DNA of 64,000 nt from contig CP099617.1 in NCBI GenBank assembly GCA_024072375.1, positions 3,169,001 through 3,233,000 of the forward strand. Direction: 5' to 3'. The first letter of the stretch is position 1. The number at the start of each line of letters is the position of its first letter. Position numbers and translations under genes: made by a program. Source of the stretch: Sphingomonadaceae bacterium OTU29LAMAA1. Its GTDB lineage: Bacteria; Pseudomonadota; Alphaproteobacteria; Sphingomonadales; Sphingomonadaceae. Positions 25,980-33,451 of the stretch are shown in pieces. The notes beneath the pieces were generated by a model. It was not told the origin of the DNA. It was given only the letters and a program-made list of their open reading frames with translations, and searched no databases.

Positions 25980-27734
25980 ATGACAGGTCGAATGTTACGC
26001 GTGTTGCCGGCGATGGCGTCGCTGCTGTTGCTGGCCGGGGCAGCGGGGGCGGAAGCGGACGGCCCGCGTCTCGTCGTTCGCCTCGCGCCCGGCGCTCCGG
26101 ATGCGGCGCAGCATGTGCCATTCGTCGATGTGACCCTGATCGCGCAGGGCATGCATGCGGCGGTGGGCGAGGCGCTGTTCGAGCTGCCGATGGTTGCCAA
26201 CACCGTGGTCACCAGCGGCAAGGATCTGCAAGGGCTCGCGCTGACCGACGGCGCCGGTCCGATTGCAGTGACGACGCAGGACGAGGTGGAGGACGGGTCG
26301 AACACGACGCGTCGGTGGCGGGCGTCGCGGGCGGTCGATGGCGTCGTCACCGTGCGCTACCGCGTGCCGATCGATGCGTCCGCGCCGCCACTGGCGTTGC
26401 CGCAATATGAGATGCGGACCGAGGGCGGGACCTTTTCCGCGGCTGGCACCGCCTTCCTGCTGCTGCCGACCGACACCACGCCGCGCCGGGTCGAGGTGCG
26501 CTGGGACTTTGCGGGATACGGCACGGGCGGAGCCGGGGTGTCGAGCTTCGGTGTCGGCGACGTGACGAGCGCGGCGGCTATCCCTGCGAAAAAGCTGGCG
26601 TCGGCCTATTACATGGGTGGTCGGCCGGGCGTGGCGGTGCCGGAGACGGACGGGTTCTTCGCAGCGTGGCAGGGCCAGCCGCCGTTCGCGATGGCGCCGC
26701 TGATGACCTGGGCCGGGGCGCTGCACCGCTTCTATGGCGGTTTCTTCGGTTATACCCCGCCCAGCTTCGGCGTGTTCGGGCGCACCAACACGCGCAATCC
26801 GGGCAGCGGCATCGGCCTGACCGACAGCTTCGCCTATACCTTCAACCATACGTCGAAGCCCGACGACCTGCGATCGCTGCTGGCGCACGAGATGCTGCAT
26901 AGCTGGGTCAATTCGCTCGACGGATCGATGGACAGCGCCGGCGGGCTGGACCGGTCGTGGTTCGGCGAAGGGCTGGCGGTGCATTACCAACGGACCTTGC
27001 CGTTGCGCGCGGGCATGATCTCGGCCGAGGATTTCCTGAAGGATCTCAACGAGACGGCGGGGCGCTATTACACAAACATCAAGATCGCGACGCCAAATGC
27101 GGCCATCCCCGAAGGCTTCTGGCGCGATACGCGTGTGCGGGTGCTGCCCTACGATCGCGGGTCGCTGTATTTCGAGGCGGTGGATGCGCAGATCCGGGCG
27201 AAGTCCGGTGGCAAGCGTTCGCTCGACGACATCGTCCGCGCGATGCTGAAGACGCGCCGCGGCGGCGGCACGATGAACGAGGCGCTGTACCGATCGCTGC
27301 TGAAGACGGAGCTTGGCACGAAGGGGATCGTCGACCTCGACGCGATGCTGGGCGGGGCGACGGTGCTGCCGCCGTCCGACGCCTACGGCCCCATGTTTCG
27401 CCGCGTGACGAAGCCGCTGCGCCGTTACGATCTGGGGTTCGACATGGCGTCGTTGCAGGCAAAGCCGAAGATCGTGCGCGGGCTGGTCGCCGGGTCGAAC
27501 GCCGCCGCCGCCGGGCTGCGCAACGGCGACGAGATCATGAACGGCTTCCCGCAGGATGCGTTGCAGGGTGACCAGCAGGCCTATGTAGCGCTGGACGTCA
27601 GGCGAGGCGGACAGGCTTTTCAACTGCGCTATCAACCCCGTGGCGAGACGGTGCAGGCCTATCAATGGGTCCCGGTGAACCGCGGTGCGCTATCGAAGTC
27701 AGCTCTGGCGAACGGCCGATCACGGAAAAGATAG
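25980..27734 (+). CDS. M61 family aminopeptidase with C-terminal PDZ domain
   Basis: 584 residues with a signal peptide ending near AAGAEA (residue 26). The M61 zinc site is H303-E304-x2-H307 (LLAHEMLHSW), with the third ligand in WFGEGLAVHY (about residue 333). A PDZ-like region occupies about residues 480-570 (IVRGLVAGSNAAAAGLRNGDEIM). Glycyl-aminopeptidase-like M61 enzymes trim N-terminal residues, which complements the C-terminal S10 enzymes of the island. AGGAGGCGTC precedes the ATG. The last 73 nt overlap the convergent ABC permease gene. Confidence 0.9.
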   Translation: MTGRMLRVLPAMASLLLLAGAAGAEADGPRLVVRLAPGAPDAAQHVPFVDVTLIAQGMHAAVGEALFELPMVANTVVTSGKDLQGLALTDGAGPIAVTTQDEVEDGSNTTRRWRASRAVDGVVTVRYRVPIDASAPPLALPQYEMRTEGGTFSAAGTAFLLLPTDTTPRRVEVRWDFAGYGTGGAGVSSFGVGDVTSAAAIPAKKLASAYYMGGRPGVAVPETDGFFAAWQGQPPFAMAPLMTWAGALHRFYGGFFGYTPPSFGVFGRTNTRNPGSGIGLTDSFAYTFNHTSKPDDLRSLLAHEMLHSWVNSLDGSMDSAGGLDRSWFGEGLAVHYQRTLPLRAGMISAEDFLKDLNETAGRYYTNIKIATPNAAIPEGFWRDTRVRVLPYDRGSLYFEAVDAQIRAKSGGKRSLDDIVRAMLKTRRGGGTMNEALYRSLLKTELGTKGIVDLDAMLGGATVLPPSDAYGPMFRRVTKPLRRYDLGFDMASLQAKPKIVRGLVAGSNAAAAGLRNGDEIMNGFPQDALQGDQQAYVALDVRRGGQAFQLRYQPRGETVQAYQWVPVNRGALSKSALANGRSRKR

Positions 27735-28918
27735 GCATAATAGAAGGTCCGCAGGCGCCGGTGAAACGCGCGGATGCGGTCCTGATAGGCGAGCTGCGCG
27801 CCCAGATCGGTCCGGGCGAGACGGGTCAGCAGCGCCTGGACGCCAACGGAGGGCAGGAACCAGCCGAGTGCGCGACCCGCGGCGTCGCGCGCCTCCAGTC
27901 CGGAACGATACGCGTGGACTCGGTCGCGAACGCTGTCGTCGCCGTTCTGGTGAAAGGCGAGATACCATTTGTAGTGAAATTCCGGGCCAAGGGGAGCGGA
28001 ATCCGCCCATTCGGGATGGCCGGCGTAGAAGCGGCGCATCGTATGCCCGCGCGGGATGTCCCATGCGTCGTTCACCGCCTCGCGCTGCGCCAATGCGATC
28101 TCCGCCCCCTGATCGACCGGGATAGCAGCGTTGATCGCGACGTTGGCCAGCGTCGGCGCGATCAGCACCAGCACCAGCCATGTCGCTGCCAGCATCGCCG
28201 CGTTGGTCACCGAACTCCGGCTGAAGCGGCCCACCAAAGCCGCCAGCGCGACCCAGAACAGCAGATAGGCGAGGGTCACCGCCAGCACGGCCGCGATGAT
28301 GCCGGCACCGACGCCCTCCGCCATCGCGGCGATGCCGAACGGCACGCCCAGCGCTGCCCACAGCATTGCCATACGCAGTGCCGTCCGTCGCCGCCACAGC
28401 GCCCGGCCACCATTCGGCAGGGCCTCCAGCGTGCGTAGCCGCCCCGCTTCGCACTCGCCCGAGACGAGGTCGTGGAACAGCGCGATCACGAACAACGGCG
28501 CGAGGAAGACCAGCACGAAGGCGAAGTCGAACCGGCCGGGCAGCGCCAGTTCGGGATTGAACGTGTCGCCGTCGTAGATCTGCGCCTCCAGCCCCAGCGC
28601 GCGCACGCGCAGGATGTAGGGCGAGACGTCGCGCATGCCGAACGCGGCGAAGGCGAGCGGCGCGGGCGCGTCCCACGTCGGATGGAAGCTGTAATAGGCC
28701 GCGCTGCCGGCATCTTTCGTGCGGTCGACATAATCGATGACGGCGCCGATATCCTCAGCCTGCGCCACCGGAATTGCGGCGATGGCGGCGCGTTGTCGCG
28801 ACACTTCGGCGATGCCCGCCGCCAGCGCGGCGCTGGTCAGCAACGCCAGCAATATCAGGGCGATCACCGCCAGCCGTTGGCGGCCGAACAGCCGCAATTC
28901 GTACATGAACAGGGTCAT
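27662..28918 (-). CDS. ABC-2 type transporter permease (DUF3526-like), second permease
   Basis: 418 residues. One helix near the N-terminus (AVIALILLALLTSAALAAGIAE) is followed by a large extracytoplasmic region of about 110 residues and then a cluster of five or so helices (FVLVFLAPLFVIALF, AALGVPFGIAAMA, LLFWVALAALVG, LVLVLIAPTLANVAI). This layout is typical of ABC-2 permeases with DUF3526. The ATG at 28918 overlaps the stop of the other permease as ATGA. The C-terminal 24 codons overlap the convergent M61 gene. The substrate is unknown. Confidence 0.85.
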   Translation of the reverse strand: MTLFMYELRLFGRQRLAVIALILLALLTSAALAAGIAEVSRQRAAIAAIPVAQAEDIGAVIDYVDRTKDAGSAAYYSFHPTWDAPAPLAFAAFGMRDVSPYILRVRALGLEAQIYDGDTFNPELALPGRFDFAFVLVFLAPLFVIALFHDLVSGECEAGRLRTLEALPNGGRALWRRRTALRMAMLWAALGVPFGIAAMAEGVGAGIIAAVLAVTLAYLLFWVALAALVGRFSRSSVTNAAMLAATWLVLVLIAPTLANVAINAAIPVDQGAEIALAQREAVNDAWDIPRGHTMRRFYAGHPEWADSAPLGPEFHYKWYLAFHQNGDDSVRDRVHAYRSGLEARDAAGRALGWFLPSVGVQALLTRLARTDLGAQLAYQDRIRAFHRRLRTFYYAYLFRDRPFARADFDSAPRFTGTH

Positions 28919-30354
28919 CGGCGCTCTCCCAACCGGCGCGTGACGATCGCGAGCAGCGCGAGAGCGATCACCAGCCAGCCGATCACGATGGCCAGCCCGG
29001 GTAGCGCGGCGGTGGCGAGCGCTGTCCCCGTCGGCGCGACGAAGCGAAAATCGGGCATCGCCTGCCAATGGTCGCCCGACACACGCTTGCGGCGATCGGC
29101 GCCTGCGTCGACCGCGGTATCGTCGGCGTAACTGACGCCGTCCGCCTGCATCCGGTTCAGCCGCTGCACCAGTGCGTAGCGATACGCCTCGGCCTGTTCG
29201 AGGAAGCGGCGATGGCCGGCGAAGTCCGTGCCGGCCGCCGCCATCGACAACGAACGCAGCGCGATCGCCGGACTGAGCAGGCCGACCGCCTCGACGATCC
29301 CGTTCTGCCGCGCCTGTGCGGCGAAGCTGGCGGCGGCGTAGCGACTGAATAGCGATGCGGTAAACCGCTCGCCTTCCAGCGCCACGACGCCCTTGTAGTT
29401 GACCGGCAGGTCCTCGACGGTCGCGACACCGTAGCGGTCCAGTACCGATTGCTTGAATGCGGCGAAATGGGGATCGTCGGGATTGTGGCTGTCGCCCATC
29501 TTCCGCAGGTCGCGTGCGATCGCGACGTCGGTCTGCAACCGGTTCGCCAGCGGCACCGCAGCGCTCGCAAGATCGGGCGCGACCCGCGGCAGTAGCACCA
29601 CGGCGACCGCCCATAACGCGACCAGTGCCAGCAACGCGTCGCGACTGCGCCGGACAGATGCGGAAACGAGCAGGATCAGCACCGCCCACAGCGCAAGATA
29701 GGCCGCATAGCCGAGCGCGATGATTAGCATCGGCAACACCAGCGCGCCGGGCTGTCCGGCGATCAGCAGCAGCCCGATCATTGCCGGGGCGCCAGCGACT
29801 AGGGCGACGGCGCCCAGAGCCAGCAGTTTGCCGCCCACCAGACGCCGACGGCCGACGCCCTGCAGCATCAGCAGGCGCAGCGTGCCGCTTTCCATCTCGC
29901 GCGCGAGTGCACCATAGCCGAGGAAGATCAGCAGCAGCGGCGCCACCGCCTGCAAGACGAAGGCCGGGGTCAGCTGACCGAAGCGCACCAGCAGCGAGCT
30001 TTGCCGGACGTCGCCGAAATTGGCGGTATTCTGGCGGTGCCCCTCGAGAAACATGCTGTTGCCGGTATAGGCGTCGACACCGGAATCGAACGCCGCAAGC
30101 GGACCCAGCGGGCGGAAGATGAAGGTGCCGTAATGCACCATTCGGTGCGGATGGCGATCCGGCTGTGCATCGAACGCGGTTTCGGCGGCACGGGCGTGAC
30201 GGTCGCGCAGCCCGGCAATACCGTTCTGATGTGCCCGCGAACTCACCACCGCTACCAGCGTCAGCAGTACTAGCAACGCGAAAGCGATCATGGCGACGCG
30301 GTTGCGCGCCATCATCCGCAGCTCGTCGCGCGCAATCAGGCGGACGATGCTCAT
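28915..30354 (-). CDS. ABC-2 type transporter permease (DUF3526-like), first permease
   Basis: 479 residues with the same layout as its partner: a helix at about residues 20-40 (RVAMIAFALLVLLTLVAVVSS), an outer loop (HPHRMVHYGTFIFRPLGPLAAFDSG), then membrane helices (APLLLIFLGYGALAREMESGTLRLLM, LVLPMLIIALGYAAYLALWAVLILLV, ALVALWAVAVVLLP) and a last helix (LAIVIGWLVIALALLAIVT) after a second large loop. The ATG overlaps the ATPase stop (ATGA). The two permeases probably form a heterodimer with the ATPase. Confidence 0.88.
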   Translation of the reverse strand: MSIVRLIARDELRMMARNRVAMIAFALLVLLTLVAVVSSRAHQNGIAGLRDRHARAAETAFDAQPDRHPHRMVHYGTFIFRPLGPLAAFDSGVDAYTGNSMFLEGHRQNTANFGDVRQSSLLVRFGQLTPAFVLQAVAPLLLIFLGYGALAREMESGTLRLLMLQGVGRRRLVGGKLLALGAVALVAGAPAMIGLLLIAGQPGALVLPMLIIALGYAAYLALWAVLILLVSASVRRSRDALLALVALWAVAVVLLPRVAPDLASAAVPLANRLQTDVAIARDLRKMGDSHNPDDPHFAAFKQSVLDRYGVATVEDLPVNYKGVVALEGERFTASLFSRYAAASFAAQARQNGIVEAVGLLSPAIALRSLSMAAAGTDFAGHRRFLEQAEAYRYALVQRLNRMQADGVSYADDTAVDAGADRRKRVSGDHWQAMPDFRFVAPTGTALATAALPGLAIVIGWLVIALALLAIVTRRLGERR

Positions 30355-31097
30355 GCCGCCAGCCGCTCGCTGCCGATCTGGAAGCGGGCGTGGAGCGCCC
30401 GCACATCGAAACGCTCCGGCCCGCTCGCTGCCACTTCGAGCGCGACGCGGCCTGCTTCCAGAAAGGCGATCCTGTCGGCGACGTCGGCTGCGGACAGCAG
30501 GTCGTGAGTGACCATCAGCACCGCCGTGCCCCGCTCCCGCACCGCGGCCAGCAACGCGTTGAAGTCTGCGGTCGCGCGCGGATCGAGCCCGGATGTCGGC
30601 TCGTCGAGCAGCAGCACGGGCACCTGACGCAACAGCGCGACCGCAATCGCGACCTTCTGCCGCATGCCCTTGGAAAAGCCGCCCAGTCGCTGATCCCAGG
30701 CGCGCTCCTGCAATCCCGCCGCCGCCAGTGCGTCGACGATCGCCCCGCGCTCCTGCCGCTGGCTGGACAGCGCAAGCAGGTAATCGGCATTCTCGACCGC
30801 GGAGAGGTGTTCGTAGAGTGCGACATTCTCCGGCAGGTACGCGACGCGGCGACGCGTCTGGTCGGGGTTCGCGGCAGGATCGATCCCGCACACCGCGATC
30901 GTGCCCGATTGCGCGCGGGTGAAACCCAACAGCGCGGACAGCGTGGTCGACTTGCCCGCACCGTTGCCGCCGAGCAGCGCGGTGATGCTGCCGGCGGGCA
31001 CTGCCAGCGACAGGCGGTCCAGCACGATATGCGCATCATATGCCAGCGTCAGATCCTGGATCAGGATCGGATCAAGATGGGAAAGGATGGGCGTCAT
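30351..31097 (-). CDS. ABC transporter ATP-binding protein
   Basis: 248 residues. Walker A GGNGAGKST (near residue 43), Q-loop region VAYLPENVALYEHLS, signature LGGFSKGMRQK, Walker B VLLLDEPTSGLDP and the switch His in VTHDLLSA. The closest general type is the CcmA/NosF group that pairs with ABC-2 permeases. The ATG at 31097 is preceded by GAGGTTATCG; an in-frame upstream ATG at 31136 lacks a site. It is the first gene of the three-gene transporter operon and is divergent from the TonB receptor. Confidence 0.93.
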   Translation of the reverse strand: MTPILSHLDPILIQDLTLAYDAHIVLDRLSLAVPAGSITALLGGNGAGKSTTLSALLGFTRAQSGTIAVCGIDPAANPDQTRRRVAYLPENVALYEHLSAVENADYLLALSSQRQERGAIVDALAAAGLQERAWDQRLGGFSKGMRQKVAIAVALLRQVPVLLLDEPTSGLDPRATADFNALLAAVRERGTAVLMVTHDLLSAADVADRIAFLEAGRVALEVAASGPERFDVRALHARFQIGSERLAA

Positions 31098-31160
31098 CGA
31101 TAACCTCGGTCTGGAAACCGGGGCCACATGCCGCATTGCGGTAAATGTGACAAGATATCA

Positions 31161-31190
31161 TTGACGATGTTACATCATCACAGGCATAAA
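31161..31190 (+). promoter_or_regulatory. Likely promoter of the siderophore-type receptor with overlapping dyad operator
   Basis: TTGACG (31161-31166) and CATAAA (31185-31190), separated by 18 nt, form a plausible sigma-70 promoter 60 nt before the TTG start. Between and overlapping them is TGACGATGTtACATCATCA (31162-31180), a dyad with 8 of 9 pairs matching. A repressor bound there would occlude the promoter. It does not match a Fur box. The regulator is unknown and no regulator gene adjoins. Confidence 0.5.
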
Positions 31191-31249
31191 GCACGTCTGT
31201 CGAGGTGCGCCGCTACGGCCCCGATATGTGTTGCCGAAGGGGATATTCA

Positions 31250-33409
31250 TTGCGCCGTTCCATGCTCACCGCCGTCACGGCCGGTGCCTTTCCCCTCGTG
31301 GTCGCGCTCTCCTGTCCATTCGCATCGGCCCAGTCGATCAAGGCCGACGAGGAGGCTCGCCGGGAGCGCGAGGAGATCACCGTCACCGGCGTCCGCCAGC
31401 CCTATCGCGGCAATTTCGCGTTGCGGGAGATCCCGCAGGCGATCGCGACGATCGACGACAGCGTCATCGAGGAGAATGCGATCCTGCGGCTGACCGATGC
31501 GCTGGACCTGAACGCATCGGTGGTGCGGCAGAATACGCTGGGCGGCCTGTGGGACAGTTTCGCCGTGCGCGGGTTCGTCGGCGACGAGAATTTGCCGAGC
31601 GGCTATCTAGTCAACGGCTTCAACGCCGGGCGCGGGTTCAGCGGTCAGCGCGATGTGGCGGGGATCGAGCGGGTCGAGGTGCTGAAGGGGCCGGCCGCGG
31701 CGGTGCTGGGGCGCGGCGAGCCGGGCGGATCGATCAACATCGTCACGAAGCAGGCCGAACTCGGCCGCAGTTTCGGCACCGCCTCGCTGCAATATCGCAG
31801 CTTCGACACCGTCCGGGCGGAGGGCGACGCCAATGTGGCGCTGACCGGGAACGTCACGGCGCGGCTGATCGGCTATGCCGAGAGCGGCGATACGTTCCGC
31901 GACATGGTGGAGCAGAAGCGCTGGGGATTCCTGCCGTCGATCGGCGTCGGGCTGGGTGAGGCCACGCGGCTGACCTATGATTTCGAATGGACGCGGGTGG
32001 AGGTGCCGTTCGACCGCGGCATCGTCGTGCTGAACGGCGATTTCGATACCGTACCCCGCTCGCGCTTTCTGGGCGAGCCGGGCGACGGCGATACCGTGGC
32101 GCGCGCGACGGGGCACCAGTTGCGTCTGCAGCATGATTTCAGCGACACGTGGAGCCTGCTGGTCGGGGCCAGCCACCGCGACACGCTGCTGACCGGCGCG
32201 TCGTCCGATGCGGAGACGGTGCGGTCGCGCCAGAAGCTGTATGTCGATGGCCGGTCGTTGTCGCGTCAGCGGCGGACGCGGCGCTACACGTCCGAACACA
32301 GCGTGTTCCGCGCGGAGATCGCGGGTGAGTTCATGACCGGGCCGCTCCGCCACCGCGTGCTGGCGGGTGGGGACTTCGACTATTTCGACACCGACCAGAT
32401 GTTCACCCGCTATCGCGGACCCGTGGTGACGGCGACCACGACGGACCGCGCGGGCTATGTGCTGGACCTGCGCAACCCGGTCTATGGCCGGTATCCGGTC
32501 CCGGTCACGACGCCGACCACCGATCGGCTCGACGTGCAGCGCACCGCCGGTGCGTATGTGCAGGACCAGATCAGCCTGACCGACCGGTTGCAGGTGCGGA
32601 TCGGCGGACGGTACGACGATTTCCTGCTGCGCGTGGACAATCGCCTGACGGGCGTATTGGGCCGGCGCCAGCGCAGCCGCTTCAGCCCGCAGGCGGGCAT
32701 CGTCTATGAGGCGAGCACGCCGCTGTCGCTCTATGCGGCTTACGGCGAGGGTTACCGCGCCAATATCGGGGCGGATGCGACCGGCAACGTGTTCGAGCCG
32801 GAGACGAGCCGGTCGATCGAGGCGGGCGTGAAGCTGACCGCGCTGGGCGGCCGGCTGACGGGGACGCTGGCGGTCTATCAATTGCAGAAATCGAACGTGC
32901 TGGCGACCGACACGCTCAACCCCGGCTTTTCGATCGCGATCGGCAAGGCGCGCAGTCGCGGCGTCGAGTTGGACGTCAACGGTCGGCTGCCGGGCGGCGT
33001 CGACCTGCTGCTGAGCTATGCCTATACCGACGCGGAGGCGCGATCGCGCGTGCTGGACCCCAATTTCTCGTTCCAGATCGAACCCGGCGATCCGCTCATC
33101 AACATTCCCGATCACAATCTGAACGTGCAGGCGATGAAGCGCTTCACGCTGGGCAAGCGCGACGCGATGCTGGGGGCGGGCATCCAGTATCTGGGTCAGC
33201 GCAGCGGCGAGACGGGGACCGGCTTCACCTTGCCGTCGCACACGCTGGTACGGGTGTTCGGGCAGATCGGGGTGACCGACGATGTCGAGCTGTTCGGGTC
33301 CGTCGCCAATTTGTTCGACGAACACTGGTATGCCAACAGCTATTCGCCGGTCTGGGTGCAGCCGGGCACGCCCCGCACCGCCACGATCGGCCTGCGCGCC
33401 CGTTTCTGA
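31250..33409 (+). CDS. TonB-dependent siderophore-type receptor
   Basis: 719 residues. Signal peptide (SMLTAVTAGAFPLVVALSCPFASA), TonB-box region EEITVTGVRQPYRG, and a plug of the siderophore-receptor kind (LREIPQAIATIDDSVIEE, LDLNASVVRQNTLGGLWDSFAVRGF, IERVEVLKGPAAAVLGRGEPGGSINIVTK). The barrel ends in RTATIGLRARF. The start is TTG at 31250 with AAGGGG seven bases upstream; a GTG at 31205 would extend it through a poorly signal-like stretch. It is divergent from an ABC-2 transporter, with which it may share a substrate or regulator. The ligand is unknown. Confidence 0.92.
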   Translation: MRRSMLTAVTAGAFPLVVALSCPFASAQSIKADEEARREREEITVTGVRQPYRGNFALREIPQAIATIDDSVIEENAILRLTDALDLNASVVRQNTLGGLWDSFAVRGFVGDENLPSGYLVNGFNAGRGFSGQRDVAGIERVEVLKGPAAAVLGRGEPGGSINIVTKQAELGRSFGTASLQYRSFDTVRAEGDANVALTGNVTARLIGYAESGDTFRDMVEQKRWGFLPSIGVGLGEATRLTYDFEWTRVEVPFDRGIVVLNGDFDTVPRSRFLGEPGDGDTVARATGHQLRLQHDFSDTWSLLVGASHRDTLLTGASSDAETVRSRQKLYVDGRSLSRQRRTRRYTSEHSVFRAEIAGEFMTGPLRHRVLAGGDFDYFDTDQMFTRYRGPVVTATTTDRAGYVLDLRNPVYGRYPVPVTTPTTDRLDVQRTAGAYVQDQISLTDRLQVRIGGRYDDFLLRVDNRLTGVLGRRQRSRFSPQAGIVYEASTPLSLYAAYGEGYRANIGADATGNVFEPETSRSIEAGVKLTALGGRLTGTLAVYQLQKSNVLATDTLNPGFSIAIGKARSRGVELDVNGRLPGGVDLLLSYAYTDAEARSRVLDPNFSFQIEPGDPLINIPDHNLNVQAMKRFTLGKRDAMLGAGIQYLGQRSGETGTGFTLPSHTLVRVFGQIGVTDDVELFGSVANLFDEHWYANSYSPVWVQPGTPRTATIGLRARF

Positions 33410-33451
33410 CCGGGTGACACGGCGAGACCGATCGGCCCCCCGTCGCATCGT

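Noticed and set aside
27662..30406. A single 914-residue permease
   Set aside because: The first part is an out-of-frame reading of the other permease; the real start is the coupled ATG at 28918.
31141..31190. Fur box before the siderophore-type receptor
   Set aside because: The dyad present does not resemble the GATAATGATAATCATTATC pattern.
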